Assembly (NCBI RefSeq): GCF_014652135.1
Contig: NZ_BMYF01000003.1
Location: 209,824-273,823 of the forward strand
DNA: 64,000 nt
Direction: 5' to 3'
Source: Mongoliitalea lutea
GTDB lineage: Bacteria > Bacteroidota > Bacteroidia > Cytophagales > Cyclobacteriaceae
Positions 24,618-32,938 of this stretch are shown here, piece after piece. The notes below the pieces were generated by a model. That model had not been told where the DNA came from, did not search any database, and saw nothing but the letters and a program-made list of their open reading frames with translations. The position numbers and the translations under genes were made by a program. The first letter of the stretch is position 1; every line of letters begins with the position of its first letter.

Positions 24618-24684
24618 GGTGGTTAGCAATGAACAAGTAATGCAGTAAAAATTCAATATAAACAGCTGATTGTAAGCAGGTTTA

Positions 24685-24715
24685 GACCTGGCAGGTTTTC
24701 AAAACCTGCCAGGTC
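24685..24715. repeat. Perfect 15-bp palindrome with 1-bp centre
   Basis: GACCTGGCAGGTTTT, a central C, then AAAACCTGCCAGGTC. Dispersed repeats with this core are, to my knowledge, common in intergenic regions of Cytophagales genomes. It could extrude as a cruciform or act as a terminator for either converging gene. Confidence 0.85.
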
Positions 24716-25087
24716 TCTTCTTGAATACTAATTTGAATAGTCTGAAAATCAAGTTGATACAATTGATTTTAATCTTCGTTCCAAGCTATAAAAGTCAGCA
24801 CCCGATTATATTTCGCGAGTTGCAAGGATAGTGTCTAAACTTTTGGCCCCTTGCGCTTCATCGTAGCGCCCTTTGCGTTTTCCATAAAGTCAAAAATTCC
24901 ATTGTGCCCAAGACAACACCCCAAAACCACATGTTAACACTTAACAACTCCAACCACCCCCGCCAATCTAGAGTAATCCAACCTTTTCCCTTTCTCCTTT
25001 AATCTTTTCTTTCATTCACAATTCCTCATTTCAAATTCCACATTCCACCCCAACTGTTCACTGCTCACTGTTCACTTTTCTTACCGC

Positions 25088-25113
25088 TGGCTTCGACTCC
25101 GCTCAGCCACCGG
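25088..25113 (-). repeat. Dispersed 26-bp element (GGTGGCTGAGCGGAG type), copy 1
   Basis: The minus strand reads CCGGTGGCTGAGCGGAGTCG followed by AAGCCA. The same 26 bases with a single C/T difference lie on the plus strand at 41978-42003, so this is a dispersed repeat in two orientations, next to the ACTGTTCACTG satellite in both places. Confidence 0.8.
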
Positions 25114-25266
25114 AGACAGACTTCCCACTGTTCACTCTTCACTGCTAACTTTCCTCGTAGGTCTCTAGAATCCCCTCATTCCTAATTCTTCATTCCTAAT
25201 TCCACATTCCACCCCAACTGTTCACTGCTAACTGTTCACTGCTAACTGCTAACTGCTCACCCCCAC

Positions 25267-27120
25267 CTACCACGCTATCCCATAATCCTCACCATGATTA
25301 CTTGAGCCTCCCCAAAGGGTACCGTGTTTCCAGTCAAACCAAATGGCATTCAATGGCCCGGAGGTACGTTCTTGGAAGTCCATCTTGTAGCCTCGCTTGC
25401 GTAGATCGTTACGAATCCAAGAGGGAATAGCATTGTTGAGGGTAATTGAACCGGGTTTAATTTCATGGGCACCGAAGGAAGACTGCATTTGGTAACTGTG
25501 AATATTGGCTGCTTCGGAAGCTTCTTGCACGGTCATTCCAAATTCAACAATATTTAAAAATAGTTGCAGCAAATCCTGATCTTGGGTATCGCCTCCCTGA
25601 ACAGCAAAGGATAAATAAGGCTTCCCATCTTTCAATGCCATGGAAGGAGTGAGCGTTACCCGTGGACGCTTGCCCGGTTCAAGCAAATTGTATGGATTCA
25701 TGCGCTCATCCAAAACCCAAGACTGCATGCGCTGACTCAAGCCAACCCCTGTATTTCCTGCAATCACCGCAGGAACCCAACCCCCCGAAGGCGTAATGGA
25801 AACCACCCAGCCTTCCGCATCAGCTGCCTGAATAGAGGTGGTACCGGATTGGAACTCCAATAGAAATGGATCCTCAGGACCAGAAATTGGTTGCTCCGGC
25901 GTATGATAAGCCAAGGCTTCCGTTCGTTTTTCTAGTAAATCCAGGAAGGGATTTTTGCCGCCCTGAAAAGGATAAGGATCACCTGGACCTATAGTAGGGT
26001 CATTTTTTTCTTGAATCAATTTCGCACGCTCTTTTGCATATTCCTTGGACAATAAACCTCTCATCGGGCTTTTTGGCTCAAAATCAGGGTCTCCATAGTA
26101 AAAGTCCCGGTCAGCAAAAGCCAAGGACATCGCTTGGTACACCGTATTGATGTAATTAGCGGAATTGTAACCCATGGATTTTAGATCAAAATTCTCCAAA
26201 ATGTTCAATGACTGAAGGAGCGCAGGACCTTGGGTCCACTCTTGCAGCTTATACACGTCTATTCCCTTGTAATTCACCGAAAGCGGCTCTTCAATCTTCA
26301 CTTTCCACATAGCTAGATCTTCCATGGTGAACAATCCACCTTGCTCACGGGTAGAGCGGACGATTTCCTCCGCTATATCCCCGCTGTAGAATCGCTCATA
26401 GGCTGCATAAATCGCTTCTTTTCGGTTTTTCCCATTGGCTAGAGCAGTGCGTTCGGCTTCTACCAGTTTTCCCAAAGTCTGGTATAAATCTTCCTGAACA
26501 AAAATTTCCCCTGCATGTGGGGCTTCTCGCTCTTCTCCCAAATGAGGTAAAAATACCTTTCGGGAATAGGGCCATTCTTTGATTCTTGCTTTATTGCTCT
26601 CGATGGAATTGGCTGTTTGGGCTTCGATTGGATAGCCTTTGGCCAATTGCATGGCTGGCTTGAGCACTTGTTCCAAACTCATGGTTCCATATTCTGCCAG
26701 CATGGTCATCAAACCACCGGGTGTTCCTGGCGTAGTAGCAGCCAAGGGACCAAAAGCAGGTGGGTAATCCATGCCTTGAGATTTGTAAAATTCTATGGTC
26801 GCCCCAGTTGGAGTTACACCCATGGCGTTGATAGCAATAACTTTTTTGAGTTCGGGATGGTAAATAAGGGCTTGGGTTTCACCACCCCAACTCAGTACAT
26901 CCCACATAGTGGCTACTGCTGCCAGCATGCCACAGGCAGCATCTACAGCATTTCCTCCCTGCTGGAAAATCATGGAGCCAGCTGTGGCCCCTAGAGGCTT
27001 TCCGGTGATAGCCATCCACTCTTTTCCGTGTAGGGGAGGCTTTTGGGTTGTTTGAGCAAATATGCTGTGGTTGCCTAGCAAGACAAAGGCGAGGATGAAT
27101 AGGCGGAATTGCTTGAACAT
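25267..27120 (-). CDS. Gamma-glutamyltransferase-like Ntn hydrolase, divergent
   Basis: Exported member (617 residues, signal peptide about 1-22 ending IFAQ) of the gamma-glutamyltransferase family, autoprocessed so that a threonine becomes the nucleophile. The fold is clear (GNAVDAACGMLAAVATM, GTPGGLMTMLAEYG, TPSMALKDGKPYLSFAVQGGD). The processing site is SGTTSIQAAD, so the threonine is kept. However, the substrate-binding arginine loop (YREKAP in the canonical enzyme at 49466) reads INAMGVTP here. The TxTLN strand also reads SITPSGGW. It probably acts on something other than a gamma-glutamyl peptide. It follows the carboxypeptidase-regulatory-domain gene by 63 bases on the same strand. Confidence 0.85.
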   Translation of the reverse strand: MFKQFRLFILAFVLLGNHSIFAQTTQKPPLHGKEWMAITGKPLGATAGSMIFQQGGNAVDAACGMLAAVATMWDVLSWGGETQALIYHPELKKVIAINAMGVTPTGATIEFYKSQGMDYPPAFGPLAATTPGTPGGLMTMLAEYGTMSLEQVLKPAMQLAKGYPIEAQTANSIESNKARIKEWPYSRKVFLPHLGEEREAPHAGEIFVQEDLYQTLGKLVEAERTALANGKNRKEAIYAAYERFYSGDIAEEIVRSTREQGGLFTMEDLAMWKVKIEEPLSVNYKGIDVYKLQEWTQGPALLQSLNILENFDLKSMGYNSANYINTVYQAMSLAFADRDFYYGDPDFEPKSPMRGLLSKEYAKERAKLIQEKNDPTIGPGDPYPFQGGKNPFLDLLEKRTEALAYHTPEQPISGPEDPFLLEFQSGTTSIQAADAEGWVVSITPSGGWVPAVIAGNTGVGLSQRMQSWVLDERMNPYNLLEPGKRPRVTLTPSMALKDGKPYLSFAVQGGDTQDQDLLQLFLNIVEFGMTVQEASEAANIHSYQMQSSFGAHEIKPGSITLNNAIPSWIRNDLRKRGYKMDFQERTSGPLNAIWFDWKHGTLWGGSSNHGEDYGIAW

Positions 27121-27183
27121 AGCTATGTAATTATTCTTTAGATGAATACTTGGGAGACTTTTAAAACATTCCGAGTCCGAATT

Positions 27184-28248
27184 TTAATTGTCCATCAATT
27201 GGTTACTGATGGGTTGGAAACCTTCAAACTGACTGTTGTAATAGGTGAAAATACTATACCATGATGAGGGGTCATTGTATCTCAGTTTATTATCAGAAAC
27301 AAAGGTGGAAATCATCGTTGCTTTATCTCCAAAGATTTCCAGGAACTGATTTTTCTTTTTGGGTACCATAAAGATATCTTTCCCAACAGCATAATAATAC
27401 TGATTCCGCTTCACGATTTTATCATCTTTTTCACCAACCATCAAAGCTTCGTTATAATTGGAAGCACGGATGGTGGCAACGGTTCTACGCAACAAAGGCT
27501 TTTGTCCATCCACCAATACCTCAAAGAATCCGGAAATCGGAGAACCTTCATCTTTAAAATCCATACCATTCACAAAAAATCGGGGAATATTGAAATCCTT
27601 ATCCACCCAAACGACATTTTGTATGCGCAATCCAGGAATGGCGCTGACCTCATCCGAACCCTCTGCTCTTATTTCAAAAGTATTGGAATTGATCTGATAG
27701 CGGACCAAATAGCCTTCCATAACTTCTGAATTCTTATAGAGTAGGATAGAAGCCTTATTCCAGTTCCCATCTAAATAGTAGTCTCCAATCAATTGCTTCG
27801 GCTCCGGTGGAATCCCGAAAACCGCATTGCCACCCACCAGATTGGGGCGGGAGGTAAACAATTGGGCTACATTGGTAGCTCGGATAGTTTTTTGTAAAAC
27901 ATCCCCTGTTTTTTCTTCCATCCCCAAAGGATACAAAAGAATGGTTCCCAAATTCAGGTTGTTTTTGACATTGATCTGATTTTGGTAGGGTTCAAAACCC
28001 GGGATGAGTATCTGTACCATAAACCTTCCTTCATATATATTGGAGATTTCAAACTTTCCAGTTTGATTGCTGACAGCATAAAAAGCTGTTTCTCGAATGG
28101 TTATAGTGGCATTGCTAATTGCTTCCTCCGTAATCCCATGTTTGACAGTTCCACTGATCTGAAATGTCTGAGCATGAGATAAAATCGGAGTGAAAAGCAG
28201 GCAGAAGGCAAAAAATAGCGTACCTTGTAGTCGTATTAGAGTATTCAT
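27184..28248 (-). CDS. Carboxypeptidase-regulatory-like domain protein, exported
   Basis: A 354-residue exported protein. The ATG at 28248 gives a signal peptide (about 1-27, ending SHAQ); the frame extends 11 codons further upstream without improving it. Residues about 30-110 form a CarboxypepD_reg-like beta sandwich (ISGTVKHGITEEAISNATI, NQTGKFEISNIYEGRF), the fold found at the start of TonB-dependent receptors, but no barrel follows. The rest (about 120-354) is mixed alpha/beta with no motif I recognise. Probably co-transcribed with the downstream GGT-like gene. Confidence 0.8.
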   Translation of the reverse strand: MNTLIRLQGTLFFAFCLLFTPILSHAQTFQISGTVKHGITEEAISNATITIRETAFYAVSNQTGKFEISNIYEGRFMVQILIPGFEPYQNQINVKNNLNLGTILLYPLGMEEKTGDVLQKTIRATNVAQLFTSRPNLVGGNAVFGIPPEPKQLIGDYYLDGNWNKASILLYKNSEVMEGYLVRYQINSNTFEIRAEGSDEVSAIPGLRIQNVVWVDKDFNIPRFFVNGMDFKDEGSPISGFFEVLVDGQKPLLRRTVATIRASNYNEALMVGEKDDKIVKRNQYYYAVGKDIFMVPKKKNQFLEIFGDKATMISTFVSDNKLRYNDPSSWYSIFTYYNSQFEGFQPISNQLMDN

Positions 28249-28342
28249 CGGCAAATTGGTAGTTTTATTTAGTGAAATCAAAATATCAACAATTGTTTTG
28301 GTTTAATTCAGTTCGAGTGTAATTTTATCAGTAATATAAGTA

Positions 28343-29767
28343 TTGATTTGCAAAATCTTTCAAAAATTGGGATTTCAACAGTTTAATTTTGACAGCAGCC
28401 TCCAAGATGGGCTGGATGCCATGGGCTTCGACAAGCCAACACCTATACAAGAAGCAGCCGTTCCAGTAATTCAAGCAGGAAAAGACTTAATCGCATGCGC
28501 ACAGACAGGCACGGGTAAAACAGCTGCATTTATTCTTCCCGTTATTGACAAAATCGTCAAATCGGGAAAAAGCTCCTTAAATACCCTCGTCCTCGCTCCA
28601 ACCAGAGAATTGGCCATACAAATTGATCAACAGATCCAAGGTTTTGCCTATTTCGCAGGTATCAGCTCCATTCCGATTTATGGTGGTGGAGATGGGATTG
28701 CTTGGGAACAGCAGAAAAAAGCCATGGAAATGGGAGCCGAAATCATCGTAGCCACGCCCGGACGTTTAATTGCCCTATTACAGGGAAAGAAAATTGACCT
28801 CAGTTCATTAGAGCATTTGATATTGGATGAGGCGGATCGCATGATGGATATGGGATTTTCGGATGATATCCTGACCATCATCAATTACCTCCCCAAGGAG
28901 CGTCAAACCATCCTGTTCTCGGCTACTATGCCTCCAAAAATCCGCTCCTTTTCCAAGCAGATTCTGAACAGTCCGGAAGAGATAAGTTTGGCTTTGGGGA
29001 AAACTGCTGCAGGTGTCACCCAAAAAGTATATGCGGTCTATGATGGACAAAAAGAAGCGCTTATCCGCTTTATTTTAACCAGCAAGGATTATGAAGCAGT
29101 GATCATTTTCGCATCCACCAAGGACAAGGTCAAGAGCTTACACAAACTCCTAAGAAAAGACTTTGAAGTAGAAGCCTTTCACTCTGATTTAGAACAAGTT
29201 GAACGGGAACAGATTATGTCCCGCTTTAAGAATAGACAGCTGAAAATTCTTATTGGAACGGATATTATTTCTAGGGGAATCGATGTGGTGGGGATTGAAT
29301 TGGTAGTCAATTTTGATACGCCAAATGACCCGGAAGACTATGTACACAGAGTGGGTAGAACAGCCCGGGCGGATTCTAAAGGGGAGGCCATTACCTTTGT
29401 TTCTGACAAAGATGCCTACAAGTATTTCAGGATCGAACAATTGATTGGAATGGAGATTGAAAAGTGTCCACTTCCAGAGGGATTTGAAGCGGGACCTGTG
29501 CTTAAACAGCGTTCAAATAGTGGTTCCTCTCAGAAAAAATCAGGGAAAAAACCATTTAAAAAGAAAAAAAATCGTCCCAAAGGAGAACGAGGAGAACACA
29601 CGAAACCACAATCAGAAGGAAGTAGAGATGTTTCTCTTGCCAGAAAACCGAGAGTATCACCAGTAAACAAGCCTGCTACTCCAAGGCAAAATGAACAAGC
29701 TACAACTGGTTCCTCCGAATTTCAATCGAAGCCGTCCAAGTTTAGGCAGCGAAAAAATATCGATTAG
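28343..29767 (+). CDS. DEAD-box ATP-dependent RNA helicase (RhlE-like)
   Basis: RNA helicase of 474 residues with all motifs in order: Q motif (FDKPTPIQEAAVP), Walker A AQTGTGKTAA, PTRELAIQ, TPGRL, DEAD (LDEADRMMD), SAT (FSATMPP), the second RecA domain with TDIISRGIDV and HRVGRTAR. After about residue 370 comes a basic, Lys/Arg/Gly-rich tail (KKSGKKPFKKKKNRPKGERG) expected to bind RNA. There is no ATG near the N-terminus. The start is TTG at 28343 or, equally plausible, TTG at 28367 (GFQQFNFD). A near-consensus TTGATTTG box overlaps the first of these. Confidence 0.93.
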   Translation: MICKIFQKLGFQQFNFDSSLQDGLDAMGFDKPTPIQEAAVPVIQAGKDLIACAQTGTGKTAAFILPVIDKIVKSGKSSLNTLVLAPTRELAIQIDQQIQGFAYFAGISSIPIYGGGDGIAWEQQKKAMEMGAEIIVATPGRLIALLQGKKIDLSSLEHLILDEADRMMDMGFSDDILTIINYLPKERQTILFSATMPPKIRSFSKQILNSPEEISLALGKTAAGVTQKVYAVYDGQKEALIRFILTSKDYEAVIIFASTKDKVKSLHKLLRKDFEVEAFHSDLEQVEREQIMSRFKNRQLKILIGTDIISRGIDVVGIELVVNFDTPNDPEDYVHRVGRTARADSKGEAITFVSDKDAYKYFRIEQLIGMEIEKCPLPEGFEAGPVLKQRSNSGSSQKKSGKKPFKKKKNRPKGERGEHTKPQSEGSRDVSLARKPRVSPVNKPATPRQNEQATTGSSEFQSKPSKFRQRKNID

Positions 29768-29773
29768 TCCAGC

Positions 29774-30181
29774 TTACCAAGGGTTGGTGCGGGTAATTGT
29801 TACCTCACTGACCCTGTTTAATGCATTGAGTCGCAGGATGATTTTTAATGGCTCTTCGTCTTTTTTCACAAATTGATTACACTCCGGCCCCGGTTCAGCA
29901 AAGTAAATAAAAAAGGATTGGGAGCGATCTGCCAGTTCCACTTGGTCAGGTCTTCCAAAGGTCTTCATCAAAGCCTGATTGTCTTTGCCCAATAATTCAT
30001 CCTTTAAGGGACGAAACGTTTCCACAGAAGCCAAACGGTCACCTTTGCATCCTCCCCGGTCATTTTTCCAAGCCTCAAAATCCACACCCTCCATTTCCAA
30101 TTTGGATGAGCAGGCAGTGGTAAAGCCTAGCATAACTGCCAAAGCCACTAGTAAACTGAAGGAAAAGAAACGATTTTTCAT
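29774..30181 (-). CDS. Lipoprotein, BamE/SmpA-like pattern (tentative)
   Basis: A 135-residue lipoprotein. The ATG at 30181 gives a signal peptide with lipobox FTTAC (Cys about 22); the longer frame to 30235 has a poor N-terminus. The mature part has a short helix-helix-strand arrangement (KGDRLASVETFRPLKDELLG, MKTFGRPDQVELADRSQSFF, LRLNALNRVSEVTITRTN) reminiscent of small BamE/SmpA-type folds with a LGxPD motif. The resemblance is weak. It contains one Cys pair (GGCKGD and PECNQF) that might form a disulfide. It ends 6 bases after the converging helicase gene. Confidence 0.7.
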   Translation of the reverse strand: MKNRFFSFSLLVALAVMLGFTTACSSKLEMEGVDFEAWKNDRGGCKGDRLASVETFRPLKDELLGKDNQALMKTFGRPDQVELADRSQSFFIYFAEPGPECNQFVKKDEEPLKIILRLNALNRVSEVTITRTNPW

Positions 30182-30285
30182 GGGTGTATATTTGAATGCA
30201 AAAGTAAAGGAATATCTATAATTAACCACAATCAAAGAAACTAGATGGATGCAGCTTTGTTTCTAACTTACCTGAGGGATTCGTT

Positions 30286-30293
30286 TAAATTTG
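30286..30293 (+). promoter_or_regulatory. Perfect -7 box with no clear gene behind it
   Basis: TAAATTTG matches TAnnTTTG. It is followed at 30295-30372 by a 25-codon open frame (MISRQKYALVRKFQTFLKFI, then EALGY). The predicted start site lies at or past that ATG, so the frame may not be translated. The transcript could instead be a long leader for the gene at 30481. Confidence 0.3.
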
Positions 30294-30480
30294 CATGATC
30301 AGCAGGCAGAAATATGCGCTGGTACGAAAATTCCAGACTTTCTTAAAATTCATTGAAGCGCTAGGATATTAAATTCCAGCAGCTTGTGAGACAATAAGTG
30401 CCGCAATTTGTTAGAGGCGATCATTTACAGCGTTCCATTTTCCTTTAAATAGCTATATTAGCAGGCTAAAATTGTGTGGT

Positions 30481-30981
30481 ATGTATATTCGATTTGGAAA
30501 AGTATTTCATGGTCTAACCATTCTCCTATTTCTCTTTGTATTCCTGTATTTCTATGCAGCGCTCTCAGATAGAATTGCTTATGCAGTGGATGAGGACGGA
30601 GGTTGGTTGAAAACCATCACCAAAGGAACCTTCTTTTACACAGGGTTGATCATCTTTGGCCTCTTAAATGTAATCTTGGCCGTGCCAGGAAAAATGATTG
30701 AAAATGGAAGTATTGCTAGCTTGAAACGTCTGTTTCCCGTTGGGGATATTTTCCGTGAATATATCTTGTTATGGATTTACAGCTTCATTGGAATCATCAA
30801 TGTTTCGCTTTCCATTTTGACGCTATTTGTTCATAGCATCAATAATCAAAACGAAATTTCAGCGGATAGCTTTAGCTTCTTCTTTTACCTAGTGCCAATC
30901 TTTTTCCTGACCTGGATTTTGGCGCTCTTCTGGATTTTATTCAAAAAATTTCAGGATATCAAAGAAAATTCACCCTCATAA
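30481..30981 (+). CDS. Four-span membrane protein, unknown
   Basis: A 166-residue integral membrane protein with spans near residues 8-27, 48-70, 92-118 and 130-155. The ATG at 30481 follows an in-frame TTG three codons earlier. I do not recognise a family. It lies 15 bases before parE on the same strand and may be co-transcribed with the topoisomerase IV genes. Confidence 0.75.
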   Translation: MYIRFGKVFHGLTILLFLFVFLYFYAALSDRIAYAVDEDGGWLKTITKGTFFYTGLIIFGLLNVILAVPGKMIENGSIASLKRLFPVGDIFREYILLWIYSFIGIINVSLSILTLFVHSINNQNEISADSFSFFFYLVPIFFLTWILALFWILFKKFQDIKENSPS

Positions 30982-30996
30982 ACATTCAAATAACCC

Positions 30997-32895
30997 ATGG
31001 CGGAAAACGTACAATATACCGAAGATAGTATTCGATCCCTTGACTGGCGGGAACACATCCGCTTGCGCCCAGGGATGTACATCGGAAAGTTAGGAGATGG
31101 TAGTGCCCAAGATGATGGGATTTATGTCCTTGTAAAAGAGGTGGTAGATAACTCCATCGATGAACACATGATGGGACATGGACGTACGATTGACATCAAG
31201 ATATCGGAGCATAGAGTGGAAGTAAGGGATTATGGCCGTGGTATTCCTTTGGGAAAAGTGATTGATTGCGTGTCAAAAATCAATACCGGTGGTAAATACG
31301 ACTCGGGTGCTTTTCAAAAATCTGTGGGCTTGAATGGAGTAGGTACCAAAGCTGTAAACGCTCTTTCCGATTATTTCAAAGTGCAATCCTACCGAGATGG
31401 TCAGTCCAAAGTGGCCGAATTCGAAAAAGGAATTTTGAAGCATGAGGAATTGATAGAAAAGACTTCGGACCGTAATGGAACGAAGGTGGTATTTACCCCT
31501 GATGCCAGTATTTTCAAAAATTACCATTTCATTCCCGAATATCTTGAAAATCAGATTTGGAATTATGCATTTTTGAATGCCGGGTTAACTATCAATTATA
31601 ACGGGAAAAAATATTTTTCTGAAAAGGGCTTGCATGACCTTTTGACAAGAAAAGTAGATGAGGATTCCATTCGTTACCCCATTCTCCATTTAAAAGGAAA
31701 TGACATTGAATTTGCCATGACCCATGCCAATCAGTATGGAGAAGAATATTATTCCTTTGTGAATGGACAGTACACGACCCAAGGAGGTACACACTTAGCA
31801 GCATTTCGTGAAGCGGTGGTGAAAACCTTGCGGGAGTTTTACAAAAAAGACTTTGATGCCTCCGATATCCGTCAGTCCATCGTGGCAGCGATTGCTGTTC
31901 GGGTGCAGGAACCGGTTTTTGAATCCCAGACCAAAACAAAATTGGGTTCACAGTCTGTTGGCCCTGATGGACCTACGTTGCGAACTTTTGTCAATGACTT
32001 TGTTAAAACAGAGCTAGATAATTACCTGCATAAAAATCCGGCGGTGGCAGATGCCATTTTGAAAAGGATTTTGCAATCCGAGCGGGAGCGCAAGGAAATA
32101 TCCGGCATCAAGAAATTAGCCAATGAGCGGGCTAAAAAAGCCAATTTGCATAACAAGAAGCTGAGAGATTGCCGTTTGCATTACGATGATGCAAAAGGGG
32201 ATGAGGAGTTGAAAAACAATACCATGTTGTTTATCACAGAAGGTGACTCAGCTTCCGGCTCAATTACCAAATCCAGAAATGTGCAAACACAGGCAGTATT
32301 CTCCTTGAGAGGGAAGCCTTTGAACTGCTATGGCATGACCAAAAAGGTGGTGTATGAAAATGAGGAGTTTAACCTTTTACAGCACGCCCTGAACATTGAA
32401 GATGGCATTGATGGCTTACGATTCAGAAAAATAGTCATTGCCACGGATGCGGATGTAGATGGTATGCACATTCGTTTGTTGATTATGACCTATTTCCTTC
32501 AATTCTTTCCGGATTTGGTAAGAAATGGGCATCTTTTCATTTTGGATACACCTTTATTCCGTGTCCGTAATAAAAAGGAAACCATCTACTGTTATACCGA
32601 TGAGGAGCGTCAACGCGCCATTCATAAACTAGGAAAAACAGCTGAAATCACCCGATTCAAGGGCTTAGGAGAGATTTCCCCGGAGGAATTTGGAAAATTT
32701 ATCGGCGAGGATATCCGTTTGGACCCTATTATCTTGAATAAGGAGACCAAAATTGCGGATCTGTTGAGTTTCTACATGGGAAAAAATACGCCTGACCGAC
32801 AGAATTTCATCATTGATAATTTGAAAATCGAAAAAGACTTGGTTTTTGATGATCCTTCGAAAAAGGAGGCAGATGAAGAATCCGAAGCTGCCTAA
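30997..32895 (+). CDS. parE: DNA topoisomerase IV subunit B
   Basis: ATPase subunit of topoisomerase IV, which decatenates daughter chromosomes. The GHKL ATPase domain holds the catalytic Glu48 ([14 protein letters not shown]), the [10 protein letters not shown] motif and the [13 protein letters not shown] lid. The transducer follows, then the TOPRIM domain with [10 protein letters not shown] and the metal-binding [11 protein letters not shown]. The length (632) fits ParE, and the adjacent downstream parC supports topoisomerase IV rather than gyrase. The C-terminus is acidic ([14 protein letters not shown]). Gap to parC: 43 bases. Confidence 0.93.
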   Translation: MAENVQYTEDSIRSLDWREHIRLRPGMYIGKLGDGSAQDDGIYVLVKEVVDNSIDEHMMGHGRTIDIKISEHRVEVRDYGRGIPLGKVIDCVSKINTGGKYDSGAFQKSVGLNGVGTKAVNALSDYFKVQSYRDGQSKVAEFEKGILKHEELIEKTSDRNGTKVVFTPDASIFKNYHFIPEYLENQIWNYAFLNAGLTINYNGKKYFSEKGLHDLLTRKVDEDSIRYPILHLKGNDIEFAMTHANQYGEEYYSFVNGQYTTQGGTHLAAFREAVVKTLREFYKKDFDASDIRQSIVAAIAVRVQEPVFESQTKTKLGSQSVGPDGPTLRTFVNDFVKTELDNYLHKNPAVADAILKRILQSERERKEISGIKKLANERAKKANLHNKKLRDCRLHYDDAKGDEELKNNTMLFITEGDSASGSITKSRNVQTQAVFSLRGKPLNCYGMTKKVVYENEEFNLLQHALNIEDGIDGLRFRKIVIATDADVDGMHIRLLIMTYFLQFFPDLVRNGHLFILDTPLFRVRNKKETIYCYTDEERQRAIHKLGKTAEITRFKGLGEISPEEFGKFIGEDIRLDPIILNKETKIADLLSFYMGKNTPDRQNFIIDNLKIEKDLVFDDPSKKEADEESEAA

Positions 32896-32938
32896 TTTCT
32901 AGGGACTACCCAAACCAATTTCAACTTAGTACACAAGC

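Larger units (their letters stand above)
24120..25266. repeat. Gene-free repeat patch between converging genes
   Basis: This stretch of about 1.15 kb holds no credible gene. In order: GAGAAGCGAGA low-complexity runs (24121-24165), two copies of a composite palindromic element (24246-24350 and 24510-24617), a perfect 15-base-arm palindrome (24685-24715), CTTTGCG-type degenerate repeats (24835-24885), and two blocks of ACTGTTCACTGCTAACTG-like satellite (about 25040-25080 and 25196-25262). Between the last two sits a 26-bp element also found at 41978-42003. All look like dispersed intergenic repeats of the Bacteroidota type. Confidence 0.85.
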
